Assembly: GCA_963204915.1 (NCBI GenBank)
Contig: CAUJHS010000094.1
Coordinates: forward strand, 91,375 to 155,374
DNA: 64,000 bases
Reading direction: 5' to 3'
From: Planctomycetota bacterium
Lineage (GTDB): Bacteria; Planctomycetota; Planctomycetia; Pirellulales; Pirellulaceae
In this document: one piece after another, positions 26,489 through 36,176 of the stretch
Layout of the letters: each line of letters starts with the position of its first letter
How positions within the stretch are numbered: the stretch's first letter is position 1
Notes under the pieces: model-generated
The model's input: only the letters and a program-made list of their open reading frames with translations
The model's database searches: none
What the model was told of the DNA's origin: nothing
Position numbers and translations under genes: made by a program

Positions 26489-29281
26489 CTACACGCCAAG
26501 CGCCTGCTTGATCACGAACTTCGCTTTGTCAATTGCGGCGGGGATTTGTTCCGGCTTTTTCCCGCCTGCCTGGGCCATATCGGGCTTGCCGCCGCCGCCG
26601 CCGTCGACGACCTTCGCCACTTCCTGAACCCATTTTCCCGCGCTTAGGCCGCGCTCAACAAGTTCGCGGCTTATTCCTGCGACAAGCAGGACCTTGTCGT
26701 CTCCCTCACGCGCGGCGAGCAGAATCGCGGAGGGACTGCATTTTTTCCGACATTGATCGATCCACTGGCGCATTAAGTTCGAGTTGGCGCCCGGCGTTTC
26801 GATCGCGATGATCTTAACGCCGTTGATGTCCTCGGCTTTTTCCAGCAGCGAATCCGCGGACATCGTACCCGATTGCTGCAACTGGCCCAGTTGACCTTCC
26901 AACCGGCGAACCTCGTCCAATTGAGAGGCAATGCGGTCCGGAACGTCAAACGGCGCGACGTTCAACAGGCGCGCCGCTTCGTGTAACGCCGCCTTCATTT
27001 TCAAATGATCGACATCGCCTTGGACTGCCGAAGTCTTGTTGACCGCAGGTGATTCGACCGCGCCGCCTCCACTGGAAAGCTGCTTCTTCAGACTGCGAAT
27101 CTGCTGCGCTAGTTGCTTCACTGCGTCCCCAGTCGCCAGCGGAGCAACGCCAAGTAGCGTTGCGGCACGTCGTAATGCTTCCTCGGTGCGCCGCGCATAA
27201 TCCTCAGCTTTTTCACCCGTCAGTGCGACAATACGGCGAGTGCCTGCCGAGACCGCTTCTTCGCTTACAATCTCAAATGATCCCACGTCGCCCGTGCTAT
27301 CGAGATGAGTACCTCCGCATAATTCGCGGCTGAAGTCGCCCATTGAGACCATTCGCACCGGGTCGGGATACTTTTCTCCAAAGAGCATCATCGCTCCTTG
27401 CTTGCGGGCCTCGGACAACGCGACCGTCTCCCATTTGACCGGCGCCGAAAGCTGAACTTTTTCAAGCACGTTGCGTTCAATTTCGCCGAGCTGCCCTTCG
27501 GTTACAGGCGACATGTTTGCAAAGTCAAACCGCAACCAATCCTCATCGACCTTCGAGCCTTGTTGTTGTGCGTGGCCGCCCAACACCTTTTGCAGCGCGT
27601 GGTGTAACAGATGCGTCGCCGAGTGCGCGCGACGAATGCCTTGGCGACGGTGCGTATCGACCCTTGCAGTGACCTTTTCACCGACGCGCATTTCCCCAGT
27701 GCGCAAATGTCCTATGTGAATGAAGAGATCGCCGTCTTTTTGCGTGTCAATCACTTCAAATTGGAATCCTTCGCCAAGAATTTCGCCAGTGTCGCCAACT
27801 TGCCCTCCCGACTCGCCGTAGAACGGCGTTCGGTCAAGTATGATGCGCACGGGCGTTGCGTGACTATCTTCCGCGAGATGTTCACATAGGTGGTCTTGAG
27901 CGACGATGAAACACAGTTCCGCCTCGGCCGACGTCGTTTGATAACCGAGAAACTCGGTCGAGTGCACAGTCCGTTTGATCGATTCGATGGGCCCGGTCTT
28001 GAACACGGGACCGCCCACTTCGCCGCCCTTGCTTTCGATCGCTTTCTTGAAACCGTCCCAATCGAAGGCGTAATTATGTTCGGCGGCCAGGGTTTCAAAC
28101 AACTCCGGTGGAAAGCCGTGTGTGTCATAGAGTTCAAACGCATCCTTGCCACTTACGACCGCGCGACCTTTCGACTCCATTTCACCGAAAATTTTCTCGA
28201 TACGATTGAGACCTTCTCGGATCGTGGCGAAGAACGCCTTCTCCTCGTTTTCGATCCCCTTCGCAACTCGCGACGAAGTTTCCTGAAGCTCGGGGTAGGA
28301 ACTCTTCATCATTTCGACCACGACCGGCGTTAGCTGATGGAGGAACGGGTCGTGAACGCCCATTTGATAGCCGTCGAGGACGGCCCGTCGCAATAGCCGA
28401 CGAATTACGTAACGCTCTTTCTTAGGGCCAGGATAAACGTTTTCATGGACCGCAAAGGTACAGGCGCGCACGTGATCGGTAATTCGCCGTAAACGGCGGC
28501 CATTATCGCTGGAGGGATCATACTTGACGCCGCATACCTCAGCGGCTGCTTCTACGATGGGTCGCAAGATATCGATGTGGTAGTTCGTCTCGACCCCCTG
28601 AAGTGATGCGGCGGCGCGCTCCAGGCCCATGCCGGTGTCAATATTCTTGCTCGGCAGCGGTCGCAAATTGTCAGGCGGTTCGCCAACACGGTTAAACTGG
28701 GTAAAGACAAGATTCCAGATCTCGACCGACCCTTTGTCGGTATGATAGAAAATCTCACTACACGGCCCGCAAACGCCATCAGGCCCTTTGGATGGCGCGC
28801 CCGCCGGCCAAAAGTTGTCGTCTTCACCCATGCGCTCAATTCGCGCGACTGGCACGCCAACGTCCTTCTGCCAGATGCCCGCGGCCTCGTCGTCATCTAA
28901 GTAAACCGTCACGCTGAGGCGGTCGGCTGGAATACCAAGCCATTTCTTATTCGTCAGAAACTCCCATGCCCAGTTGATGGCTTCTCGCTTGAAATAGTCG
29001 CCAAAACTGAAATTCCCCAGCATTTCGAAAAAAGTATGGTGGTACGCAGTACGGCCGACATTGTCGATATCGCCGGTACGAAGGCATTTTTGGCATGTCG
29101 TGGCGCGGGTGAATTCCAGTTTCACCTTGCCTAGAAAATGATCCTTAAATTGGTTCATCCCTGCCGGAGTAAATAACACCGACGGATCCCACGTTGGAAC
29201 GAGCACGTCGCTCGGCTTGCGGACGTGGCCCTTGGTTTGGAAAAATGCGAGGTATTTTTCGCGAAGTTCGTCAGTTTTCAT
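26489..29281 (-). CDS. alaS: Alanyl-tRNA synthetase
   Basis: The 930-residue enzyme shows the class II AlaS core (RATTCQKCLRTGDIDNVGRT, YHHTFFEMLGNFSFGDYF), the GPCSEIFYH motif, the editing domain zinc site (HSATHLLHHAL and the Cys-Gly-Gly-Thr-His CGGTHLDSTGDVG) and the C-terminal DHH-associated Gly-rich end (VDGGGGGKPDMAQAGG). It charges tRNA-Ala and clears mischarged Ser/Gly. It is longer than typical AlaS (about 875). The extra length is a duplicated helical linker: ATLLGVAP...QIRSLKKQL and ARLLNVAP...EVRRLEGQL. ATG 29281 begins the family-typical MKTDELREKYLAFF. Convergent with the acyl-CoA dehydrogenase. Confidence 0.97.
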   Translation of the reverse strand: MKTDELREKYLAFFQTKGHVRKPSDVLVPTWDPSVLFTPAGMNQFKDHFLGKVKLEFTRATTCQKCLRTGDIDNVGRTAYHHTFFEMLGNFSFGDYFKREAINWAWEFLTNKKWLGIPADRLSVTVYLDDDEAAGIWQKDVGVPVARIERMGEDDNFWPAGAPSKGPDGVCGPCSEIFYHTDKGSVEIWNLVFTQFNRVGEPPDNLRPLPSKNIDTGMGLERAAASLQGVETNYHIDILRPIVEAAAEVCGVKYDPSSDNGRRLRRITDHVRACTFAVHENVYPGPKKERYVIRRLLRRAVLDGYQMGVHDPFLHQLTPVVVEMMKSSYPELQETSSRVAKGIENEEKAFFATIREGLNRIEKIFGEMESKGRAVVSGKDAFELYDTHGFPPELFETLAAEHNYAFDWDGFKKAIESKGGEVGGPVFKTGPIESIKRTVHSTEFLGYQTTSAEAELCFIVAQDHLCEHLAEDSHATPVRIILDRTPFYGESGGQVGDTGEILGEGFQFEVIDTQKDGDLFIHIGHLRTGEMRVGEKVTARVDTHRRQGIRRAHSATHLLHHALQKVLGGHAQQQGSKVDEDWLRFDFANMSPVTEGQLGEIERNVLEKVQLSAPVKWETVALSEARKQGAMMLFGEKYPDPVRMVSMGDFSRELCGGTHLDSTGDVGSFEIVSEEAVSAGTRRIVALTGEKAEDYARRTEEALRRAATLLGVAPLATGDAVKQLAQQIRSLKKQLSSGGGAVESPAVNKTSAVQGDVDHLKMKAALHEAARLLNVAPFDVPDRIASQLDEVRRLEGQLGQLQQSGTMSADSLLEKAEDINGVKIIAIETPGANSNLMRQWIDQCRKKCSPSAILLAAREGDDKVLLVAGISRELVERGLSAGKWVQEVAKVVDGGGGGKPDMAQAGGKKPEQIPAAIDKAKFVIKQALGV

Positions 29282-29957
29282 AGGTCCGGTGCAACAATTG
29301 AATTCCAGGCCATCATCGGCTGGCGCTCGTCGCAACAACGCGAACCGAGTCGTCAGATCGCATCAGTAAAGACAACGCGCCCATAATACCGGTTCGCCGC
29401 GAGAGGGACTAGGCGAGGGTTTGGGCGGGGTGTCTTCGTGATTCTAGAATGGCCTGTCTCGGTTAAAGTGGGGCGTCCGCGCGAGGGGGAAGGTTTTAAC
29501 CTGACAGGAGCTCAAGGACGTCAGGGTCAGAAGGACGCATGAACATCGAAAGTAGCGTTTTGAAGCCGCCGTTGGAGACCGCAGCGGGTGTTGGATGTGT
29601 TCAAATCGCGGCGGTATCAAGTGCTTTTATCGACGCCAACCTACCGGCGAGCCACTACGACGTGAGCTAACCGATACACACCATTCCTCACACATTTTCT
29701 GGGACTTCTTTTTTCTCCTAACTCGCAAAAGGTGCACGTCCGTGCGCTTCCAAATCCGACTGATGCGACCGTCTGCGCCTCGCCGCCGCTTTTGAATGCC
29801 GTCAACAAATCAACCGCGGCGCTCTTTTATCAGCGTCGGGTATCAGAGATAATATCAGGGCCTGCCCGCCCCCGATCCGCGTTGCGTCCTACCCAGTGCT
29901 GGCTTAACGACTAGATCTTCCACAAGTCGTGCATAGCTTGTTCGAAAGGGAAAAACC
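29282..29957. other. Long intergenic region before the DUF1549 gene
   Basis: These 676 bases between divergent alaS and the DUF1549 gene contain the alaS start region, a small open frame at 29539-29670, and a hairpin with CTGAC and GTCAG arms near 29500-29525. I see no tRNA or other recognised RNA and no convincing promoter hexamers. Confidence 0.4.
29539..29670 (+). CDS. Possible 43-residue protein, unrecognised
   Basis: An ATG with AGAAGGA three bases ahead opens a 43-codon frame beginning MNIESSVLKPP and ending ASHYDVS. It has no signal peptide, membrane segment or known motif. The good ribosome site in a region otherwise poor in coding signal is the only support; it may be a leader frame for the downstream DUF1549 gene. 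Confidence 0.22.
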   Translation: MNIESSVLKPPLETAAGVGCVQIAAVSSAFIDANLPASHYDVS

Positions 29958-32900
29958 ATGGTTCATCGTGAGATTGTGTTTCGGCAACCGTGGTTGATTC
30001 AGGGAGCACTTCAAGTCTTTATTTGTGTCCTGGGAACCAGTCGTCTAAACGCCGACGACGAAGCCGTTTCATTCAACCGTGATGTGCGGCCGATTCTTGC
30101 GGATACCTGCCTTCTTTGTCATGGTCCCGACGCCGCCACACGCGAGGCTGATCTTCGCCTCGACCTGGCCGATGGAGCGCTGGGAGGCGAAAACCCTGTG
30201 CTGGTTCCCGGCAAACCGGAAGAAAGCAGACTCTTTCAGCGCATCACATCGACCGATGAAGCCGAGGTCATGCCGCCGCCCGATTCGAAGAAACAATTAA
30301 CCGCGGCGCAAAAGGACACGCTTAAGCGATGGATCGAACAAGGCGCGAGGTACCAAAAACATTGGTCGTTTGAACCGATTCAGCGCCCTGAACTGCCAGC
30401 GGCGCCGGACGTGATCAACCCGATCGATGCGTTCCTGACGGTGCGGTTAGAGAAGGCAGGATTGACGCCGCAACCGCAGGCCGATCGAGAAACGCTCATT
30501 CGCCGCGTATCGTTTACGCTGACGGGACTGCCTCCGACTTTGGCGGAAATTGATGAATACTTAGCCGACACGTCGCCTCAAGCCTACGAGCATATGATCG
30601 ACCGGTATCTTGCTTCGCCTCGCTATGGCGAAGAAATGGCCCGCCACTGGTTAGACGTCGCTCGATATGCCGATACCCATGGGCTGCATCTGGACAACGA
30701 GCGACAGATGTGGGCCTATCGCGACTGGGTGGTCAAGGCGTTCAATAACAATTTGCCTTATGACCAATTCACGGTTTGGCAAGTTGCCGGCGACATGCTG
30801 CCTCAACCCTCGACAGAGCAACTCGTTGCAACCGGTTTCAATCGCTGCAATGTAACGACAAGCGAAGGAGGTTCGATTGCGGAAGAGTTCGTCTATCGGT
30901 ATGCCGTTGAGCGAACAACGGCGGTCGCCCAGGCGTGGCTTGGCTTAACCGCGGGATGCGCCGTTTGCCATGACCATAAGTACGATCCCTTGACCATGAA
31001 GGAGTTTTATTCGCTTTACGCCTTCTTCAATAGCGCCGCCGACCCAGCAATGGATGGCAACAACAATACAACGCCGCCATTCTTAAAACTTCCGACGATG
31101 GAGCAGCAGGCGACGGCCGATGCAGCCGGAAAGGTTGAACGCGAGGCGCGCGCTTGGTTGGAAACCGCGGCCGCTCAGGCCGCCTATGTGGATCCTTCCG
31201 AGTCGGCAGAATCCATGGTTCGTAAAAAGGTGCGAGATTCCTTGTTCGATGACGCCTTTCCTCTCGGCGCCGCGTCCCGCAGCTCGTCGCGAAATGCGGT
31301 TGCCTGGGTGTGTGATCCGCCGATGGGCGCCGCGTCAGGTCGGCGAGTCATCCGCCAAGCCTTTGCCGCAGGTTATAACGACGTCGTCGAGTTCAAATTA
31401 CGACCGGTTGTCGTTCCCCATGATGGATCGTTTGAGTTGTCAATTTGGCTCGACGCCAGCGAAACGCCCAAAACAATCAAACTTAGTGTGTCACCCGGCG
31501 GCGCCGCAACTTGGTCGAATACCGCTGCCGGTTTCGTACGAGATGGCGGCGCCACGCCATTGACGGTTGGCCAGTGGACTCAGGTCGTAATCCCCTTGAG
31601 CGAGCTTGGATTGAAGCCCGGAGATCAGATCAACTCCGTTACATTAAGTGAAGAAGGAGGAGTAGTTTACTGGGACAATCTCGCGCTCGTCGGAAGCGTG
31701 GATCCCGCGGTTGATCCAAGCGAATCGTTCGCGGTCTGGAGAAAGGGGCTGGGAAATTCGCCGCCTCCTGACGCGCCCACGGAGTTACACAAATTATTCC
31801 GCGACGTTGCCAAACAGCCGCTTTCGGAAGAGGAAGCCTCCCAGTTACGGACGTTCTACTTGTCGGTCGTAGCGCGGCCTGTCAACACGGAGCTTGCGTC
31901 GGCGCGCGGCGCGTGGGAGGCGGCTCGTATTGCGCGCATTACGGCCGAGGAATCTGCGCCGGGAACGTTTATCTTTCGCGATACCCCTTCGCCACGCGAC
32001 TCGTTCGTCATGGTACGCGGGCAATATGACAAGCCGGGCGAGAAGGTCGAACCGGGCATTCCTGCCGCACTTCCTCAAATCGACCTGGGGGGCCAAGACC
32101 GTCGCTTGACGCGCCTGGATCTTGCGAACTGGCTTGTGTCGAGCGAGAACCCACTAACGGCGCGGGTCACGGTAAACCGGTTTTGGCAGCAGGTATTCGG
32201 CACGGGCATTGTCAAAACAAGTTATGATTTCGGGGCGCAAGGCGAATCTCCCTCGCATCCTGAATTATTAGATTGGCTGGCCGCAGAATTTCGGGACTCG
32301 GGATGGAACGTCAAACAGTTCATGAAACAATTGTTGATGTCGGACGCGTTTCGTCGCCATGCGAAATTGAGTGCCGAGGTCAAAGCCGCCGATCCCGCGA
32401 ATCGTCTCTATGCGCGTGGCCCGCGCTTCCGTCTTGACGCCGAACAAGTGCGTGACAACGCCCTATTCGTAAGCGGCCTCATGAATCCTCAAATGGGCGG
32501 ACGTGGAATCAATCCTTATCAGCCGCCTAACATTTGGGAGCCCGTCGGCTATAGCGATAGCAACACACGATATTATTTGCAGGACCATGGCGCCGACCTT
32601 TATCGTCGAAGTTTGTATGTGTTTCTGAAACGGACGGCGCCCCCGCCTTTTATGACGAATTTTGATGGACCGAACCGCGAACAAGTATGCATCGTTCGCG
32701 ACCGTAGCAACACGCCGCTGCAGGCGCTGCAATTAATGAACGATGTGCAGCATTTCGAGGCGGCTCGCGCGTTGGCCGAACGTATTTTGGCGGATGCAAA
32801 GGCCTCGGATGACGAAAGGATCTCCACGCTATACCGCATCGTGCTTTCGCGCCGCCCTGATCCGGAGGAACTGACCGCTGTGACTACCGCGCTCGTGAGG

Positions 32901-33059
32901 CAACGCGAGTTATATCGCGCGGATCCCTCCGGCGCTGCGCAAGCGATTCATATCGGTGAATCGAAGCCTCGCGGGCTGGCGCCGCCTGAGGAAACCGCCG
33001 CTTGGACGATGATCGCCAATTTAATCATGAATCTGGATGAAACGGTCACGCGAAATTGA
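29958..33059 (+). CDS. Planctomycete cytochrome (PSCyt1) - DUF1549 - DUF1553 protein with inserted jelly-roll-like domain
   Basis: The 1033-residue protein has a membrane/signal segment (LIQGALQVFICVLGTSRLNA), then a haem c-like domain with CLLCH at 51-55. DUF1549 spans about 150-360 and includes the CAVCHDHKYDP motif at about 334. Residues about 415-575 are an insertion with alternating hydrophobic strands (VEFKLRPVVVPHDGSFELSIWL, WTQVVIPLSELGL, VYWDNLALVG) resembling a carbohydrate-binding jelly roll. DUF1553 fills about 680-960 with VNRFWQQVFGTGIV and NTPLQALQLMN. These proteins are exported and always appear with a DUF1501 partner, here 121 bases downstream; they are thought to act in polymer breakdown, but no activity is proven. 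AAGGG lies seven bases before the ATG. Confidence 0.88.
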   Translation: MVHREIVFRQPWLIQGALQVFICVLGTSRLNADDEAVSFNRDVRPILADTCLLCHGPDAATREADLRLDLADGALGGENPVLVPGKPEESRLFQRITSTDEAEVMPPPDSKKQLTAAQKDTLKRWIEQGARYQKHWSFEPIQRPELPAAPDVINPIDAFLTVRLEKAGLTPQPQADRETLIRRVSFTLTGLPPTLAEIDEYLADTSPQAYEHMIDRYLASPRYGEEMARHWLDVARYADTHGLHLDNERQMWAYRDWVVKAFNNNLPYDQFTVWQVAGDMLPQPSTEQLVATGFNRCNVTTSEGGSIAEEFVYRYAVERTTAVAQAWLGLTAGCAVCHDHKYDPLTMKEFYSLYAFFNSAADPAMDGNNNTTPPFLKLPTMEQQATADAAGKVEREARAWLETAAAQAAYVDPSESAESMVRKKVRDSLFDDAFPLGAASRSSSRNAVAWVCDPPMGAASGRRVIRQAFAAGYNDVVEFKLRPVVVPHDGSFELSIWLDASETPKTIKLSVSPGGAATWSNTAAGFVRDGGATPLTVGQWTQVVIPLSELGLKPGDQINSVTLSEEGGVVYWDNLALVGSVDPAVDPSESFAVWRKGLGNSPPPDAPTELHKLFRDVAKQPLSEEEASQLRTFYLSVVARPVNTELASARGAWEAARIARITAEESAPGTFIFRDTPSPRDSFVMVRGQYDKPGEKVEPGIPAALPQIDLGGQDRRLTRLDLANWLVSSENPLTARVTVNRFWQQVFGTGIVKTSYDFGAQGESPSHPELLDWLAAEFRDSGWNVKQFMKQLLMSDAFRRHAKLSAEVKAADPANRLYARGPRFRLDAEQVRDNALFVSGLMNPQMGGRGINPYQPPNIWEPVGYSDSNTRYYLQDHGADLYRRSLYVFLKRTAPPPFMTNFDGPNREQVCIVRDRSNTPLQALQLMNDVQHFEAARALAERILADAKASDDERISTLYRIVLSRRPDPEELTAVTTALVRQRELYRADPSGAAQAIHIGESKPRGLAPPEETAAWTMIANLIMNLDETVTRN

Positions 33060-33180
33060 CCGGTTTATGAGGAAAGATTTCAGTTTTGGAGCGCTGGTCC
33101 TACCGGGCGAGAATCCGGTCAGAACCGCCGGGAAATTTCGAGGCCGTGTTGCCCCCGTCCGCTAACTTGAACAGGACGCC

Positions 33181-34653
33181 ATGAATCTCATCGAAGAACA
33201 TGCACTGAACCTGACGCGCCGTCAGTTTTTTGGCTCATCGGGCTTGCGCATAGGAGGCGTTGCCCTTGCCCTGATGGGGGTAGACGGCGTTTTCGCGGGC
33301 GATTCTGAACCTTCGCCCGTGGTAATGCACCCGCCGTTGCCAGGAATGCCGCATTTCGCCGCAAAGGCGAAGTCGGTGATTTATCTCCACATGAATGGCG
33401 GTCCTGCGCAAATGGATTTGTGGGATTACAAACCGAAACTTACTGAGTTTTTTGATAAGGACCTGCCCGAAACGGTGCGCATGGGCCAGCGAATCACAAC
33501 GATGACAAGTGGCCAGTCGCGGTTACCTGTGGCGCCGTCGATGTTTAAGTTTGCGCAGCATGGGCAGTCGGGGATGTGGGTTAGCGAGCTGCTACCGCAC
33601 ACGGCTAAGTGCGTTGATGATATCGCACTGGTGAAGTCCGTTCATACGAACGCGATCAATCACGATCCGGCGTGTACATTCGTCATGACGGGCAGCGAAG
33701 TTCCTGGTAAGCCAAGCCTAGGCTCGTGGTTGTCGTATGGCTTGGGAAGTGAAAGCAACGACTTGCCGGGTTTTGTCGTTCTCACGCCCAATTGGAAGTC
33801 AGGCGCGGCGGCCCAAGCGTTGTTCAGTCGCATGTGGTCGAGTGGCTTTCTGGCGAGCAAGTACACCGGCGTGGTTCTACGACACATGGGCGATCCCGTG
33901 TTGTACGTGCAGAATCCACCTGGTGTAAGCGCAAAGAACCGCCGAGCCATGCTCGACACATTGGGGGAGTTGAATCGCCGAACTTTTGCAAAGTTCAATG
34001 ATCCAGAGACGCAAACCCGCATCGCGCAGTATGAAATGGCGTTTCGCATGCAGACGAGCGTGCCCGACCTTACCAACCTATCGAGCGAATCGCAGGCGAC
34101 GCTGGATTTGTACGGCCCTGACGTTACAAAACCGGGAACTTTCGCCGCGAGCGCGCTACTCGCACGGCGTTTGGTCGAGCGCGGCGTACGAGTGGTGAAA
34201 ATTCTCCACCGAGGGTGGGATCAGCACGGCAATTTGCCGCGGGATCTCAGGTCGCAATGTGAAGATACCGATAAACCTTGCGCCGGTTTATTGATGGACC
34301 TCAAACGACTCGGATTGCTCGAAAGCACGGTTGTTGTTTGGGGCGGCGAATTCGGCCGTACGGTTTACTCGCAAGGAAAGTTGACGCCGGACAATTACGG
34401 CCGCGACCACCATCCCAGAAACTTTTGTATGTGGCTTGCGGGAGGTGGAATTAAGGGAGGGGTGGTTTATGGCGAAACCGACGACTTCAGCTATAACGTG
34501 GTGCAAGATCCCGTGCATGTAAATGATGTCAACGCCACCATTCTTCAATGTCTGGGCATCGACGGCGACCGTTTCACCGTCAAATTTCAAGGTTTGGATC
34601 AACGCCTAATCGGCGTTGAAGGTGCAAAACCAGTGCGGGCCCTTCTGGCCTAA
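33181..34653 (+). CDS. DUF1501 protein with Tat signal
   Basis: The 490-residue protein begins with a twin-arginine signal, [21 protein letters not shown], so it should be exported folded. The DUF1501 body resembles the alkaline-phosphatase/sulfatase fold: [22 protein letters not shown] near the start, [13 protein letters not shown] region, then [15 protein letters not shown] and the [27 protein letters not shown] block with His/Asp residues of a metal site. CAGGA lies four bases before ATG 33181. Second gene of the DUF1549-DUF1501 pair. Convergent with the second DUF1501 gene at 34728. Confidence 0.9.
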   Translation: MNLIEEHALNLTRRQFFGSSGLRIGGVALALMGVDGVFAGDSEPSPVVMHPPLPGMPHFAAKAKSVIYLHMNGGPAQMDLWDYKPKLTEFFDKDLPETVRMGQRITTMTSGQSRLPVAPSMFKFAQHGQSGMWVSELLPHTAKCVDDIALVKSVHTNAINHDPACTFVMTGSEVPGKPSLGSWLSYGLGSESNDLPGFVVLTPNWKSGAAAQALFSRMWSSGFLASKYTGVVLRHMGDPVLYVQNPPGVSAKNRRAMLDTLGELNRRTFAKFNDPETQTRIAQYEMAFRMQTSVPDLTNLSSESQATLDLYGPDVTKPGTFAASALLARRLVERGVRVVKILHRGWDQHGNLPRDLRSQCEDTDKPCAGLLMDLKRLGLLESTVVVWGGEFGRTVYSQGKLTPDNYGRDHHPRNFCMWLAGGGIKGGVVYGETDDFSYNVVQDPVHVNDVNATILQCLGIDGDRFTVKFQGLDQRLIGVEGAKPVRALLA

Positions 34654-34727
34654 TTTGAATTGTGCAATTCCGCGCACCTAATTCGATTTTGAGCCGTGCG
34701 ACGGAACGCAGATATTGCAAGCATGGT

Positions 34728-36167
34728 TTACGCAAGGATCTCGCGAATTGGTCGCCCGTGATCAATGTCAAGGCGTTTGCGACCGGGGATTTCGAGTTTG
34801 CGCGAATCGAGCCCCAGTTGGTTCAGGACGGTTGCATGTAAGTCCGTCACGTAGTGACGGTTTTCTGTAGCAAGCAAACCCAACTCATCGGTAGCACCAT
34901 GGACTATGCCGCCTTTGACACCGCCGCCCGCCAGCCAACACGTGAATCCGAACGGATGATGGTCGCGCCCGTCGGCCCCTTCGGTACCGGGTGTACGGCC
35001 GAACTCGCTTCCCCATACGACAAGCGTCTCTTGCAGCAGGCCCCGTTGCTTTAGATCTCGCAAGAGCGTGGCAATTGGCTTGTCGACCGCGGCGCAGTTC
35101 GCCTCATGGTTCTTTTTCAAACCACTGTGAGCATCCCAAGCTCCGGCTCCCCCGCCGCCATGATAAATCTGAATGAACCGCACGCCGCGCTCCACCAGAC
35201 GTCGCGCCGCCAATAACTGGCGTCCGAAACCCGATCCATACTCTTCCAAAGTCTTTGCTGATTCTCCACGAAGATCGAAGATGTCAGGAACGGAGGTTTG
35301 CATCCGAAAAGCGAGTTCATACGCCTTAATTCGCGCTCGTATCGCCGCGTCTTCCGGATATTCAATTGCCGTCAATCCATTGAGTTGGCGAACGAGTTCA
35401 AAATTGGCCGCTTGTTCTTCACGATAAACCTTACCGCCGGGTTTGCCGAACGGAAGAGGATTCGCCTCATTTAGTACAACGCCGTCATGTTCCGCGCCCA
35501 AATAATTCGCCATGTGTACTTGCATACCGCCACAGCAATCGCCAATGTGGTTTCCCATGACTACGAATTGCGGCAAATTCTCATTCAAGGCGCCGAGCCC
35601 ATAATGCACCCAGGCGCCAATCGTGGGAAAGTAACCGTCGCTAATATGCCTCCCCGTATGGAATTGCAGTTGCGCCCCGTGATCGTTGTCGGTGGTCCAG
35701 AACGAACGCACGAAGGCAAGATCATCAACGCACGATCCAACGTGCGGCCACCAGTCGCTCACCTCGATCCCGCTTTGTCCACGAGGCCGATAGCCAACCT
35801 GCAGAGGAAAGATTTTCTCTCGGAATGTCCGCGTATTTCCGGCCACAAACGGACGAAAGTTTTCTTTCACAAAGGGCGTCTCGAACGCGTCTTTCCATGG
35901 AGTTTCAGCCAGAGATTTGCCCGCGTACTTGTTTAAAGCCGGTTTAGGGTCAAAGCCTTCCATATGACTGACGCCCCCGGCCATGAAAAGCCAAATGACG
36001 CTCTTGGCCTTTGCAGGAAAATGCGGTCGTCCAGGGGATGCGGCGTCTTCGGCGGCGCCATCCTCTGCGAGCAGGCTACCGAGCGCAAGCCCTGCGAAGC
36101 CCATCCCTAGGTCCGCTAAGAACGTCCGTCGTTGCAAGCGATGACCGTGTATTAAACGACCGCCCAT
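34728..36167 (-). CDS. DUF1501 protein with Tat-like signal (second pair)
   Basis: The 479-residue protein opens with [26 protein letters not shown], a twin-arginine signal. Family blocks seen are [51 protein letters not shown] and [26 protein letters not shown]. It differs clearly from the other DUF1501 protein here, so the pairs are not a recent duplication. ATG 36167 is preceded by AGGTG; a GTG at 36176 directly abuts the stop of the upstream DUF1549 gene, so the two are translationally coupled either way. Confidence 0.9.
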   Translation of the reverse strand: MGGRLIHGHRLQRRTFLADLGMGFAGLALGSLLAEDGAAEDAASPGRPHFPAKAKSVIWLFMAGGVSHMEGFDPKPALNKYAGKSLAETPWKDAFETPFVKENFRPFVAGNTRTFREKIFPLQVGYRPRGQSGIEVSDWWPHVGSCVDDLAFVRSFWTTDNDHGAQLQFHTGRHISDGYFPTIGAWVHYGLGALNENLPQFVVMGNHIGDCCGGMQVHMANYLGAEHDGVVLNEANPLPFGKPGGKVYREEQAANFELVRQLNGLTAIEYPEDAAIRARIKAYELAFRMQTSVPDIFDLRGESAKTLEEYGSGFGRQLLAARRLVERGVRFIQIYHGGGGAGAWDAHSGLKKNHEANCAAVDKPIATLLRDLKQRGLLQETLVVWGSEFGRTPGTEGADGRDHHPFGFTCWLAGGGVKGGIVHGATDELGLLATENRHYVTDLHATVLNQLGLDSRKLEIPGRKRLDIDHGRPIREILA

Positions 36168-36176
36168 CGGAGACAC

